From: Sabellastarte sp. h YS-2021 | Lineage: Eukaryota; Annelida; Polychaeta; Sabellida; Sabellidae | Assembly: GCA_964017235.1 (NCBI GenBank) | Contig: OZ024931.1 | Location: 99,156,221-99,220,220 of the forward strand | Reading direction: 5' to 3' | Length of the DNA stretch: 64,000 nucleotides | Part shown: positions 32,396-45,540 of the stretch, piece by piece | How positions within the stretch are numbered: the stretch's first letter is position 1 | Layout of the letters: every line of letters begins with the position of its first letter | The notes under the pieces: model-generated | What the model was told of the DNA's origin: nothing | Seen by the model: only the letters and a program-made list of their open reading frames with translations | Database searches by the model: none | Made by a program: the position numbers and the translations under genes

Positions 32396-34635
32396 AGTAG
32401 TTCTGTGAATGCTGGGATCACCTCTACATATATATACACACGGAATCGCGTCTTTTTATTTAAAATTTTTTATTTTACTGGATGCAGGGTCACGGAAGTC
32501 TTTTTATTTTAAATTTTTATTTTAAAATATTTATAGGAAACCCCCAAAGGAATTCCGTGACCTCACACATTTGCTCATTAATATTAATGAGCCAAGTCCG
32601 TGAGTCACAGCATCGCATTAAAAATCAACGAGTCTCGACAACTCAGTTAATTTTTTAGCAGTATATTTGCACAGAATATATACGAGGTCAGAGAATTTTG
32701 TGGGGTTTTCCCAAGAATGTATGTGTAGAAAATATTTTACTTAATTGAAGATTGAAATTCGCGGACAACTCATTAATATTAATGAGGTTATAGATTTCTA
32801 TGGTGAGTTCTCAACAATATTTTCTGCTTTAAGATCAACTAGATGGACTACACAGCTCATGAATATTTCTATGTGCGTAGGAAATATTTGACGATTCCAT
32901 AGATATTTTAAACAATATTTTACTTGAATATGTGGACTACTCATTAATATTCATCACAGTATTGTGTGGGGTTTCCGAATCATTTTATTTGCGCGAATCG
33001 ATGGTATTATGACTGAATTTGCGATGCTGTGACTTTAGAGGAAAACTTAAAACCATGATGCCATGACAGGAGTCACTTTGTATAAAATATTGCTAGGAAA
33101 CCTCAAAGAAATTCTGTGACCTCACATATTTGCTCATTAATATTACTGCCTTGCTACCAATTATCGCCGGCTACCAATTATCGCCACCAGAAAAGAAAAC
33201 ATTCATATTTCATTAATGGTCACATATTTTGAAATCTTTTTGTTCTGTATTTGTTCCATTCACTTTGGAAATAGTTGTACTACAGTGTTGATTCTAGGAA
33301 TTTCAAAAAGTGGGGGCGATCCCCCACCACTGTACAAAATGTGGGGGAGAGGCTAAAAATTCTGGGGGACGACTTTATGATAAAGTTTAAATTAATGAAA
33401 AATATTTTTTCAGTTTATTTAGACATTTTTAACAGTGGACTTCTATTAATTAGTGATCAAGGCCACTTGGCTACCCAATAAGTAGTGGTTATCTACCATT
33501 GAACACCCACCTTTTAGATAATATTTTCAAATTACTTAAGTAAATAATATTTTAAACTTTTTTAACAGGCTTTGATTATAAAGTAACTACAATACTAATT
33601 GATAGATATGGTATAATTTAGCAGTTGTATGTCTGATAATATTGGCTTTAAAGCTATGTATTTTGACAAATTGCATCGATTATCGGTCATTTTATGCCAG
33701 TGAACAGTCATTTAGTTTATATACAGAAGCATTTGTCCTTGACCTCTATTGTATTAAAGAAATATAAGGTGGGCGTTCACTTGTAGGCTGACATTCACTA
33801 GTAGAATGCCATTATATACAGCTATGTACAAAAATAAATCACCCCATGGAATCATCAAATATTTTCTATGCATATATAAATATTCACGAGCTCCGTAGTC
33901 CATCTTGTATTTTGATCTTAAAGCAGAAAATATTAAGAAACCACAATGAAAATCTGTGACCTCATTAATGTTAATGAGTTGTCCATGAATTTGATCTTCA
34001 AGTAAAATATTTTTCTACACATACATTGTTGGGAAACCCGACAGATACGTACGCCCGTAGGGTCAGCACCAGCTTCACTATAGTCAAGTATCCTTGATTC
34101 GAGGGTCTTGTTGATTCGAGTATGGCCATTTTTCTTGGATATAAGAGCATCTATTTTCACTTTTTATAACGTAAAATGGTGCTTTGGTATTTATAGTTTT
34201 ATAAAACACATCCAAATTGCTGCAAAATAAAATATTTAGGCGTGAAATAAGCTCTTCACTAAAACGTTAAAACTCATCAAGACATAAGGCTACCATGGCC
34301 TGTTGTGGTAACAATCCAGTCTACTGTCAGTTTCGTATTTCTTGCAGCCATTTTTTATATAACCATCCACTTTCAGCTTAATATTATGTTTAGAGTTATA
34401 ATATGTCTAAATACTGTCTGTACCACATAATATATTTGAGTTTGTAAACGATCACGAAACCACATCGTCAAGGAGAGGCATTATTCGAAGAAAGAGACGG
34501 AAAAATCAAAACCTCCACAAATTCTCGATCCATGCAGTGTTTCGATTTTCTAGATCTCGTCTTTTCACTTCATATATTTCCCGCATCACATTGTGTACTA
34601 CGCGTTCTCATATAATTTGGTCATATAAAATTTAT
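32396..34635. other. Palindrome-studded non-coding region
   Basis: CTCATTAATATTAATGAG is perfect at 32574-32591 and 32769-32786 (also at 32152-32169 in the previous repeat). Partial copies lie at about 32939, 33130 and 33961-33978. It is usually preceded by GTGACCTCA. An additional dispersed-repeat relative (33690-33815) matches 22960-23090. No gene is supported. Confidence 0.6.
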
Positions 34636-36365
34636 TAATTATATCATATTTATGCATGACAATAACTGGTTTGGCTTTTTTAAATATTTGAAAAAGACAT
34701 GAAGACCTGTTGAGATTCACAATCTTGCTGGAATTTTGTTTAAAATAATTTTTTGATTGTTTTATTAAAGCTAGCAATATAATATCTATACCAATTTAAA
34801 GACAAATACTACAGGTTACTACAGGTTATATTCCTTTTGATTTGAGGAAGATTGGTCAAATATTTGTCAGGATACTAGTTTTAAAAATTACTATGCACAG
34901 CAAAGAACAGGAAATGCAAAATATTATGTTCAATTTAAATTATATTCCTCTCTGTAAATTGTGTGTGGATTTTAATGCAATAAAAATGACGCATGACATC
35001 TAAACACAGGCTGTCATTTCTGTGTAGGTCTGACTCCCACAAATGACAATGCAGAGGACCTGTCCTAATATGATCCTGGCTGTTGCATGGGACATAAAAC
35101 CACAACTTTGACCTTTGGCAAAATTATATCCACATAATATAGAAGTCCATATTTATCTATCTCTAACTCTATGTCATTTTATTGTGTTGTAGTATATTAT
35201 TTATATCATATTTATAACAATATCTGGTTTGGCTTTCTTAAATATTTGAAAAACATGAACAACTGTTGAGATCCACCATCTTGCTGGAATTCTGTTAAAA
35301 TTTTTTTGGATTGTTTTATTGAAGCTAGCAATATAATATCCATAGCAATTTAAAGGCAAAATTGTACAGATTCTGTTTCTTCTAATTTGATTGAGGAAGT
35401 TTGGTCAAATATTGGCCAAGATACTAGTTTTCAAAAATTACTATGCACAGCAAAGAACAGAAAATGCAAAAATTATGTTAAATTTAAACAATTTTCCTCT
35501 CCGTAAAATTGTGTATGGATTTTAATGCAATAAAAATGACATAGGACACTATATATGTGTTATTAACTGAGAGGAAAGGCACACTTCATCACTCATGCTA
35601 CCTTTACTGGAAAATATCAAAAGGCACTTCTGAATTTACCTGAACAGTTATCCAGCTTTGTTAGAATTTTGACAACCAATCAGTTGTTTTCAGATCACAC
35701 GTAGAAAACTTAGACTACTGTGCTTCAGATATAATTTCTATGGTTGACAAAATAGACTGGCCTTTTGGGTTAGGCTTGACATCTAATCACAGGCAATCAC
35801 CTCTGTCTAGATTTCGATATCTATACCAATTTAAAGGCAAAAGACTGCAAGTTATGTTGCTTTTGATTTGATGACATTTGGTTGGATTTTAATGCAATAA
35901 AATGACATATGACATTATATATGTGTGATTAACTGAAAGGAAAGGCAGACTTTATCACTTGTGCTTCCTTTACTGGGGAATGTCAGAAGGCACTTCTGGA
36001 TTTACCTTACTATTCATTCAGCTTTGTCACAATTCTGACATGGAATCAGTTGTTTTCATATCAGAACTAGAGAAGTTACACCACAGTGCTTCAGATATCA
36101 TTTCTTGTGGCTGACAAAATAGAATGGCCTTGTGGGTTACAAGGTTTGACATCTAATCACAGGCTGTCACCTCTGTGTAGGTTTGACTCCCAAAAAAGAC
36201 AATGCAGACAACCTGTTCTTATAATCTGGCTGCTGCATGGGACATAAAACAACAACTTTAACCTTTGACAAAATTAAATCCACAAAATAAAAAAGTCCAT
36301 ATTTAACTATCTCTACCTCTATACCATTTTGGTGTGTTGTAATAAATTATTTATATCATATATAA
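34636..36365. repeat. Mosaic long repeat, three units with different deletions
   Basis: Three blocks can be named. Block a (34636-35000, 35200-35540, and a short part at 35815-35905) has CTGGTTTGGCTTT and CTAGCAATATAATATC. Block c (35541-35805 and 35906-36150) has GGAAAGGCA(C/G)AC and ATCAGTTGTTTTCA. Block b (35005-35195 and 36160-36360) has CATGGGACATAAAAC and AAGTCCATATTTA. The units read a-b, a-c and a(short)-c-b. No coding capacity is visible. Confidence 0.8.
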
Positions 36366-36471
36366 ACAATCAAATAAATACAATTGCAAATACTCACCTT
36401 AAAGCTTAAGTCCACAAAACAAAAAAATAATTTCAAGGGCGTGAAAATTCATTAGGACAATTAATTCACAA

Positions 36472-39400
36472 ACAAGAGGAGAGTGCCCGTGAACGGGCAC
36501 TGTGTCAGCTGACTTGAGTGTTTTTGATTTGTGAAGGTGATTAGAGGACAGAATAATTATCAGGAAAAGGGCTGTACAGAAATACAGTAAATGGTAACTG
36601 AACAGCAAGTTCGAAAGAAATTCCGAAGCTGACAGAAGAAAAGGATAAAAAAGTTGTGCCCTGTAAATGGTATTATGAAGGAAAATAACAAGGTAATTGT
36701 TTAAGTGTAAAAAATAGGTTAAAACATATTTAAAGAAATACTACAAATGGAATATCCTCGTTCGACCTTGAAGAAGGGGTCCAAGGTCAAATCTAACCAC
36801 ACAAATACATTCCCAGCCCATGATTTCCTATGGTTTACCATTCCAAACCTCTAGGACCAATTATAAATGAGTTATAAGCACTTTTAAGCTTGGCTGTCCT
36901 CATTTGACCTTGAAGGAGGGGTCCAAAGGTCAAATCTGACCATACCAAAAGATTCCGAGCCAATGATATCCTATGGGATGGTTTACCATCCCAAATCTCT
37001 GTCACCAATAATAAGCGAGTTGTAGGCACTTTCAATTTTCGCTATCCTCATTTGACCTTGAAGGAGGGTTCCAAGGTCAAATCGGACCATATCAACAGAT
37101 TCACAGCCCATGATTTCCTGTCTGTTTACCATCCCAAACCTCTGGGACCAATAATAAGCGAGTTATAAGCACTTTTAAGTTTGGCTATCCTTGTTTGACC
37201 TTGAAGGAGGGGTCATTGAAGGTCAAACCTGACCACACCAAAATATTCCCACCCCATGATTTCCTACAGGTTGGTTTATCATCCCAAACCTCTAGGATCA
37301 ATAATAAGGGAGATATAAGCACTTTTCATGACTGACAAAAAACACCTGTGGCGGCCATCTTGTTTCTCAAAATGAGGCCAAAAATATTCCCAGACAACAT
37401 TTTATGGTTATTAATATATACTGCAAACTTAAGAAAGCTAGCTATAATATTTTTTTTCATCAGAGCAGTAATGGTGAAATCTCTCTCTACACACTGCGGC
37501 TATCCAGTGGATACAATGATTTACTCAACAGTGAGAACCTGAAAGTAGCTATTGCTCAGCTATGCCATGACATAGAGGTCTGCAATTCCACTATGTTATA
37601 GCTGACCAAAAATTCAGGGAATAACATATTTAACAAATTACTCTAAATGTAATAGTTTTCAAGTTACAACTGATTTACTCAACAGTAAGAACCTCAAAGG
37701 AACTATTACTCAGCTATGCAATGAGCTACATGTCTGAAATTTTACTATGTTATAGCTAACCCAAAAGTAGGTGAACAACATATTTAAGCAAACTACTGTA
37801 AATGCAATAGTTTTCAAGCTACAACTGATTTACTCAATAGTGAGAACCTGAAAATAGCTAATGCTCCGCTATGCCATGAGCTATAGGTCTGTAATTTCAC
37901 TATGTTATAGCTGACCCAAAAGTAGGTGAACAATATATTTTAACAAAATACTCCAAATGCAATATTTTTCAAGTTATAGCTGATTTACTCAACAGTCAGT
38001 ACCTGAGAATGGCTATTGCTCAGTTGTGCCATGAGCTATAGGTCTATAATTTCACTATGTTATAGCTGACCCAAAAGTAGCTGAATAACATATTTGCACA
38101 AATTTCTGTAAATGCAATAGTTTTCCAATTATAACTGATTTACTCAACAGTGACAACTTCAAAGTAGCTATTACTCAGCTATGAAATGAGCCACAGGTCT
38201 GAAACTTTACTATGTTATAGCTGACCCCAAAATAGGTGAATAACATATGAAACAAAATACTGTAAATGCAATAGTTTTCAAGTTATAAGTGATTTACTCA
38301 ACAGTGATAACCTAAAAGTAGCTATTACTCAGCTATGCCATGAGCTACAGGTCTGAAATTTTACTATGTTATAGCTGGCCCAAAAGTAGCTGAATAACAT
38401 ATTTATACGAAATTCTCTAAATGCAATAGTTTTTAAGTTACAAGTGATTTTACTCATGATGGAAGTTACTGAAAAGCCCAAAAGTAGCTATTACTCACTT
38501 AGCTATTGAGACAGACACCCAACTTACTCACCATATTGTAGCTATGAAAAAAGTAGCTGAATAACATATTTTAACAAAATGCTCTAAATGCAACACTTTT
38601 CAAGTTATAAGTGATTTACTCAACAGTGATAACCTAAAAGTAGCTATTACTCAGCTATGCCATGAGCTACAGGTCTGAAATTTTACTATGTTATAGCTGA
38701 CCCAAAAGTAGCTGAATAACAGATTTATACGAAATTCTCTAAATGCAATAGTTTTCAAGTTATAAGCGATTTACTCAACAGTGATAACCTAAAAGTAGCT
38801 ATTACTCAGCTATGCCATGAGCTACAGGTCTGAAATTTTACTATGTTATAGCTGGCCCAAAAGTAGCTGAATAACATATTTATACGAAATTCTCTAAATG
38901 CAATAGTTTTTAAGTTACAAGTGATTTTACTCATAATGGAAGTTACTGAAAAGCCCAAAAGTAGCTATTACTCACTTAGCTATTGAGACAGACACCCAAC
39001 TTACTCACCATATTGTAGCTATGAAAAAAGTAGCTGAACAACATATTTTCACAAAATGCTGTAAATGCAACACTTTTGAAGTTATAAGTGATTTAGTGCA
39101 TGATTTCATGAATTTTAATGCATTAAAAATTATTAAAAAAATTTATTAAAAAAAAGTAAGACAGATCCAGGTCTCATACTCACACAAGAGAATCTACCTC
39201 TGGCCTAGTACATATATGCAAGATATGAGAGAAATCCCTGCAATAGTCACTGAGAAAATTGTGATAAAAAGTTGAAATTTTCACACTTTTGGTGGGGGTA
39301 CCCCCCTTGTAATGTTTCTAGCAAACAGACGAACAGACAAATTTGCATGCCTTGAACAATTTTTCATCCTCGATAGATAAGGTATCTTTTAAAAAAAACA

Positions 39401-39510
39401 GCATGTCTCTAGGCCTTGTAGTTTTGGAGAAGAAGTTGTTCACGCGGACGCGTACGCCCACGCCGCAGAGTGATGACATAATGTCAGCTGACTGATAAGT
39501 CAGCTGACAT
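36472..39510. mobile_element. Helitron/Helentron-like element with central arrays (copy K2)
   Basis: Near-identical to K1 over its full length, with the same terminal hairpins (GTGCCCGT-GA-ACGGGCAC at the left, ATGTCAGCTGAC-TGATAA-GTCAGCTGACAT at the right). It is about 150 bp longer than K1 because it holds one more 155-bp monomer (about 37770-37930). Its flanks (AATTCACA and AAAAATCTG) are unlike those of K1, so these are separate insertions and not one large duplication. Confidence 0.7.
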
Positions 39511-39586
39511 AAAAAATCTGTAGCTGTAGTAGTTTGGGAGAAATCTGTATGACACACTAACGCATGCACACATATACATCATGCAT

Positions 39587-39628
39587 TTTATAATCTCCCT
39601 CCTGGGCTAAAGCTCGGCGGGAGATAAT
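39587..39628. other. Hairpin-forming sequence
   Basis: ATCTCCCTCC and GGCGGGAGAT form a near-perfect 10-bp stem around a 13-base loop. Confidence 0.6.
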
Positions 39629-39647
39629 AAATATAGACAGATCATCA

Positions 39648-39776
39648 AGGGCTGTAGTCACAAAAGGGATCAAGCTCAAATTGAGCAAAAATCAGCTCAA
39701 GTGGCTAGCTTTGTATAGTAAGCTTGAGCTGTTTTTTGGTTCAACCTGAGCTTGATCCCTTTTGTAAATACAGCCC
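39648..39776. mobile_element. Small foldback (MITE-like) element
   Basis: GGGCTGTAGTCACAAAAGGG followed by ATCAAGCTCA on the left is inverted on the right (TGAGCTTGAT then CCCTTTTGTAAATACAGCCC). Each arm is about 52 bp with roughly 20% mismatch. No clear target duplication. The sequence from 39777 to 40190 has no recognised feature. Confidence 0.75.
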
Positions 39777-40190
39777 CAGAACCCAAAGGGGATCTTTTCC
39801 ATTTCCGGGGTCACAGAAGAAAAAATGGACAGGGTACCAGACTAATCAAAAGATGTTTTTCCAAGGTTTAGTAGATTTGACAGAAAGAAAAGATTGACGT
39901 CATATGTTTTCAAGAGAAACGCGGTCCAGATAGATCTTATCAGCACAGTTCATTTCCTCTTTTAATTAGGTTGCTGAGGTCAATAACAAAAAATCATCCA
40001 TAAACTGTTATTAAAGTCACGAAAGCATTGCAAAGAAACCGAATGATCGATTAGTTAAAATTATTCAAAACGTACCAAAAACGGCAGGTAGTGGGCACTG
40101 GAAATGCCAGAAGTTCGAGGAAAAAGACTCGCAAAAACACATAACAGTATTGATTTGGAAGGCGTATGTATAAATCAGTCACATAAATTT

Positions 40191-40450
40191 GAAAAATTTT
40201 GTTGTAATTTTAATTTTTATTAGATAAATACTTACCATTTCCTGACCATTGCTATATGTTGGTGCCATCCAACTCACTGGCCAACGTTGAGAAACGTTTT
40301 AAGATACCTTAAGAGGCCAGTGAGTGAGTGTGAACTAGCATGTCCCCCTAGTGGTCATGTGACCACGCTAGTAAACAACCTTCATTATTTTTGTTGCAGA
40401 AAATACTCCCCTAGTACTGAATCTGCGGGGAGGTAGGGGGGGGACTATCC
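40191..40450. repeat. 3' inverted terminal repeat of copy E
   Basis: Contains CTTACCATTTCCTGACCATT, GGTGCCATCCAACTCACTGG and CCCTAGTGGTCATGTGACCA; the inverse of 45541-45715. Confidence 0.9.
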
Positions 40451-40555
40451 TGGTCAGGAAATGGTAAGTATTTATCTAATAAAAATTAAAATTACAACAA
40501 AATTTTTCAATTTTATTGCGAAAAATACACTTACCATTTCCTGACCATTGCTGAA
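40451..40555. repeat. Internal complementary region of copy E
   Basis: Left half (AAATGGTAAGTATTTATCTA ...) pairs with 40191-40250. Right half (TTTTATTGCGAAAAATACAC then TTACCATTTCC) pairs with the right end at 45695-45733. Confidence 0.88.
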
Positions 40556-41390
40556 TGCAGCCTTCATGGAAGGAGGGCAGTACTAGAATATAAAGACCCA
40601 GTACACCACTCTGCACAGCTATCATACACAGCACAAACCTATAGGCATTCAGATCCAAACTCACCTCCCAGATGAGGCAGTGGAACTGTTGAGCACAACA
40701 AAACAACACAGCCCTGTTGTTGTTGCTGTTGTAGGAAGGAAGTTTACATTGAAATTTACATGCATACAACAACATATAAACTTCCAACAGTCACCACATA
40801 CCATACAGATCCCCTAAATCATAGTATGTAGTTGAAGTTCTCACAAACTGACAGTTATTGCCACAGTTGAATGCTGTATCTAGACAAACATCCAACACCC
40901 ACACAGGTGACACAAATATTGGAAGTGTCATCAGCATATTGCATAATTCCAAGCCTGAATGAAGTCAACAATTCTGCCTCATATAAAGACAGATAGTATG
41001 ACAGACATACAGATGCAAATGCATACTAAAGTATCAAAATAGGTATCACACATATACTTATAAGATAACAAAACTGTAGGACACCATATCAAAGTCTGAC
41101 CACAAGCAAACCAAGCAGGTGAGACTGAAAATTGGTGAAAAAGTTATGGTTTCCAGTAACAGGCATCTGAAAATTCATATACAGAAACACTATACTAAAA
41201 CCTAAAGATTCTTGCTTTGACTCGCTGCTGTTGAGAGTCAGAATTTGACTTCTCCTCAGTCAAAAAGCTAGTCTGCCTACAGCAAGATAAGATAGTTGAC
41301 CTGAAAATATCTGCTGTAAAGCCTTCCTAACTAGGCACAGACAAGACATAATAATTCCTCATTGAATCCTTTGTCCCAAGTAAAAGTATT

Positions 41391-42700
41391 TCAAAACCTC
41401 ACAAGACAAAGAGATCTATCTTGAGTAAAACTGCTGTCCCAGTGATTGAGAGCTGGCATATCGACCGGCTTAACTGAAGTAGGCCCATCCGAAGCCAACT
41501 GATTCTTGGGTAATAAATGGCTAGAGCCATTTGTGAGCAATACTCCTTTTAAGTAAGGGAAGACAATGCTAACAAAAATTACCCTTCTTCCTTTGCCTGA
41601 TGCCAAAGTCAAAAGAAAGATCGTTGTGAAAGTTAATAACCTCCAAGAAATCTTCCTCAAAAAGCTCAAAAGGCTGTCTGGTGAGACCAAACAAGACCAG
41701 AGACAAAAGGTAAAGAAGGCTTAACCTACTGGCCACTGGATTGTCTCTAGAGAAACATGTCAACAATCTATACAACTGAAGAGTTCTGGAAACTTATTAC
41801 CCTTCAAGTAAAGCAATCTACAATTGTTATTCTGTAACCAGCAATAGTAGATAGCTTTAGATTCTTTTCCTTAAAGAAAAAGTTAAGGAAATTTGCTACC
41901 TGTAGAAAAGAATTATTTGAGATGTTCACCACAAAGAAGCCTCAGATGGAGGTTTGTGAATAGATCTACCAGGCCCCACAACCAAGAACATCCACCATGA
42001 CCATCATGATTCAATCATGATGAATCTGCACCTGAAGGTGGTCATCTTCTAAATCACCTGAAGAATCCTTGGCTATCCTGGTACAATCATGATGATTCTG
42101 CACCTGTAGGTGATCATCTTGAGTCACCTGAGGAATGAGAGCCACTGGAACAAACACAAAGCTGTCCAGATCCTCCCAAGAAATGTGTAATGTATCTGTT
42201 TCCCAAGCTCCACAGTCTAAGGCAAGGAAACACATACACTGGAAGCTTAAGATTCAGGTTGTTGGATACCAATGGCATAATGATTGAACTCACCTACAAG
42301 GGAAGCCTTAAAAGGAACCTTTGTGGGACAGATCCACCAGATCCCAAAAATAAGACATCCCTAGCCACTCTGATGCAATCAAGATGATTATGCACCAAAA
42401 TCTTGAAGTAGCACCTCTTAATAGCTACAAAAAGAATTTCTTGCCTTTCCTGAGATCTTTTGTCTTATCAAGATAACCTCTCAAGGCTCTCACTGGACAA
42501 AGAAACCTATCTTGCACCAAAGCATGATCTAAAGAAGGTTCCAAAGCAGAAATGACTACAGGTTGAAAAACCAAAGGAGCCTTAGAAGCCAAATGATTCA
42601 CCTGCATCATCTGAAGAATCAAGGTCACAGGACCAAATAAACTGTCCAGTCCATCCCAAGAAAAGTTGAAAAAGACAAGCTTGTGGTTCAAACTAGTTGC
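41391..42700 (-). pseudogene. Tyrosine recombinase remnants, rearranged (copy E)
   Basis: Pieces in order on the minus strand are a linker piece (SWEDLDSFVFVPVALIPQV, about 42130-42200), LLTCFSRDNPVASR then LVLFGLTRQPFEL (41640-41770), FTTIFLLTLASGKGRR (about 41580-41640) and SLCLVRF (41391-41410). A second, fused piece at 42425-42691 joins SWDGLDSLF directly to SLDHALVQDRFLCPVRALRG. So part of the gene exists twice, with an internal deletion in one copy. A 60-bp direct repeat with GATGAATCTGCACCTG lies at about 42017-42140. No HxxR box was found. Confidence 0.6.
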
Positions 42701-42839
42701 AAAACAAATCCATCATTGGTGATTGTAATCAAAGACAGATTTGATTGAACACCTGAATCAGAATAGAAGATTCAAAAGTCATCCAAAACACATTCAATTT
42801 GAATCATCTTGACTCTCTTGAACAAAGAATTTGTTAGAA

Positions 42840-43260
42840 CATTTGTATACCCTGGGAAGTGATATGCCTGAATCTGAACCCATGGCATTCGTCCAAGGAA
42901 TGATTCTTCAGATAAGGAAACACATTCCTGAAAGTGGGTACCTCCCTACCTGTTCAGATAGGAAACCACTGAAGAACTGTCTGTGGAAATCAACAGATTC
43001 AGAATCCGAATCAGACTTCCAAATGATTCTAAAGGTAGTAGCCCTGTTAATGTGGAGTCTTGACCCCTCATGATACAACAGACCACTGGCTGTTTGATGC
43101 CATAATTGTTCATCCCAACCCTTAAAGAAAGCAACTAATAACAGAAGGAGATTGTGCTCCTTCTGATGAAGTAATGGGAGCTCCTGCAAATTTGAAAAGT
43201 CGTTCCACCACTGAAGATGATCCCTGAGAACCTGAGAACAGAAAAACTGGTACATTATCT
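42840..43260 (-). pseudogene. RNase H remnant (copy E)
   Basis: The minus-strand peptide with LRDHLQWWNDFSNL, LHQKEHNLLLLLVAFFKGWD and SRLHINRATTF lines up with the connection and first RNase H strand of copies A and C (…HNILLFTDALNEVWGA…). The catalytic TDA is lost. The sequence from 43261 to 45540 has no recognisable gag or RT; a T18 run lies at about 43487-43502. Confidence 0.55.
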
Positions 43261-45540
43261 GTGTATTATGTGTGGTATCTGTGGTACATTAGCAGATAGC
43301 CTTGGGGTTACCTGATAAACAAATGACCCAATGGCACTGTTTTCTCCTATGAAGCCATACCGCGACCAAAGAAATGGCTTCCTTAGAAATCATTAGCCGG
43401 AGAAAATGCTTTGCTATGAGTAAAGATGTACCCTAAGGTGGAATCTGCAATCCAAACTAAAAATCCTGGTGCTTTAGACAAGATGTTTTTTTTTTTTTTT
43501 TTCAATGTATATAAGCTGGTGACACCCAATGCCTTCTACTGCAGCCATCAGGTTCACTATCCGTTGATACAATAGTAAAGTCGAAAATAAACCATTTCCA
43601 AGAGCAAAGCAATGAAATGGTCTATATACTGGTAAAGCATGATGCGTTCTTATAGATCCCACAACCTCACCATGGACTAACATAGCAAACAGGCAGTGAA
43701 CCGGTGTGAACTGTCATCAACAGGGAAGTGAAGATAAAAATTCGCGTGAATCTGGCTATGGAAGAATGCAACTGTAAGGAAACACGTTAACACACCCATT
43801 CACTTACAAGTAACAACTCGCGAAAAACCCAACAATATGAAAATAAGGTACTTAATTAGGCTTATTTACCTCAACTATTAGTGGTAGCCATCTCTTCCCA
43901 GCTTATCACAACCGATAAACTGTAAAATTGTAGTGATATCACCATCTTACTGGTGTTATCGCCCTTTTGTCGATCATTTCATACACAGCTTTTAAGCAAA
44001 CTGATATCTTCCACATTTATTCATTTATTCTTAAAACACATGTCCACAACTGCCTTAGGAACATGAATAAGTAATCCTTCCTGCTACTGTAGCTTCTGTG
44101 AACGGTAAAGTATGGTTGAAAAAATCCTCTTACTATGTTGAGATGTAAGTTGTAGAATATCTGCCACTAGTGGACAAACATTCCTCCTAAAGATTACTCC
44201 TAACCCCTCTAAGTCTTACAGAGGAGGAGAGTTTTGTAACAGAGTTGGAGGATTAATTATCATAATGGGAACAAAAACTGCCCTGGGGCACTAATCCCCT
44301 TTCTAGCCATGTGTAGGAGTTTGCTCCTTCCCAGACAGAAGAAACACTATACCCGAGATCACAAAATGAAGTTTTCCCGGACATCTGACCAAACGTTCAG
44401 CAGAAGAAAACCTCATTAAGAGTGAAAAATGCACTTTTATTCTACCAAAATCATCTAAGAGATAAGATAGAGAAAAGTAAGACTTGTAACACTCCTGATG
44501 AGTAACAAGTTGAAGACTGATCCCAGCACTGCCCAACAAAAAATTCCTGACTACTGAGGACTGTAATTGCAAAAACTCTGCACACAGCCCAAGGCATAAA
44601 AGAAACTCTGTGAGATCCTGTAATCCTTAGCTCCTTGAAGACGTCCTGCTAGACCACTTCAAAAAATTATTCAGGCTTTAACATGCTCTCTGCAGCAGAA
44701 AACCAGAGAACCTGTACTCCTGAATAATAAATTGACAATGGTTACTAGTTCATATGTACCGGTGCCGGTCTGAGACCAGCCGAAAAACCGGTAAAAAACC
44801 ACAGAAACAAATGCCAATTACTGAGATGAATCACAGCTCCGGGAATCTGACAAACCGATTTCTGACCTTTTGGGAGGTATGGAAACTCGATTGTCTTCCG
44901 ATGACGTCATGCAGGTATTTTCCTCCGTGAAAAGTTCCGACTGCACCTCACCGGAGGAAATAAACGGTGTAAAAGATCAACTCTGCATCCGGAACTTGCC
45001 CACGATGTAGCATCCAAGAAAATCAATGATGTCTGCCACCATAGGGGATTCCAACCGGTACCTATTCGGCAGAGCATGATGTGGTGAGATCTTTGCTACC
45101 AAACGCCTGGCTATACGAACCCAATGTGTGATAAGCTTTGTGACAATCGAATTGTCTCAATCGTTTCCTTTGTCCCCTAGCAACATGTAAACTGTCCCTG
45201 CCGGAGCTAGTATGACTGCCGACAGTTTCAGTGTTAAAAAATGAAGTAAATAAAAAATAACTTCTCCCATATGATGTAATACGAGATTTATGAAGAAAAA
45301 CATGCATTCTGAGCAGCAGAAGATCTTCATCCAACGACAAACATCCCTGTCGCCATTTTACAAAATGGTAATAAATCCGTGAAGAAATGTCCACAAAAGC
45401 AATTTTCCTCTGTGCATTTCCTCTTAATTTTGTCCTGAGAAGACATAGTCAACACAGATGTCTTATACCAGAACTCAAATCCACAAAAAGTCCAAAAAAC
45501 TTAATAAAAAATCCGAAAAGAAAATAAACATCCACACTCT

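Noticed and set aside
33933..34160. 75-residue minus-strand frame with a hydrophilic N-terminal part
   Set aside because: No family recognised and it runs into the palindrome repeat; a coding exon is possible but unsupported.
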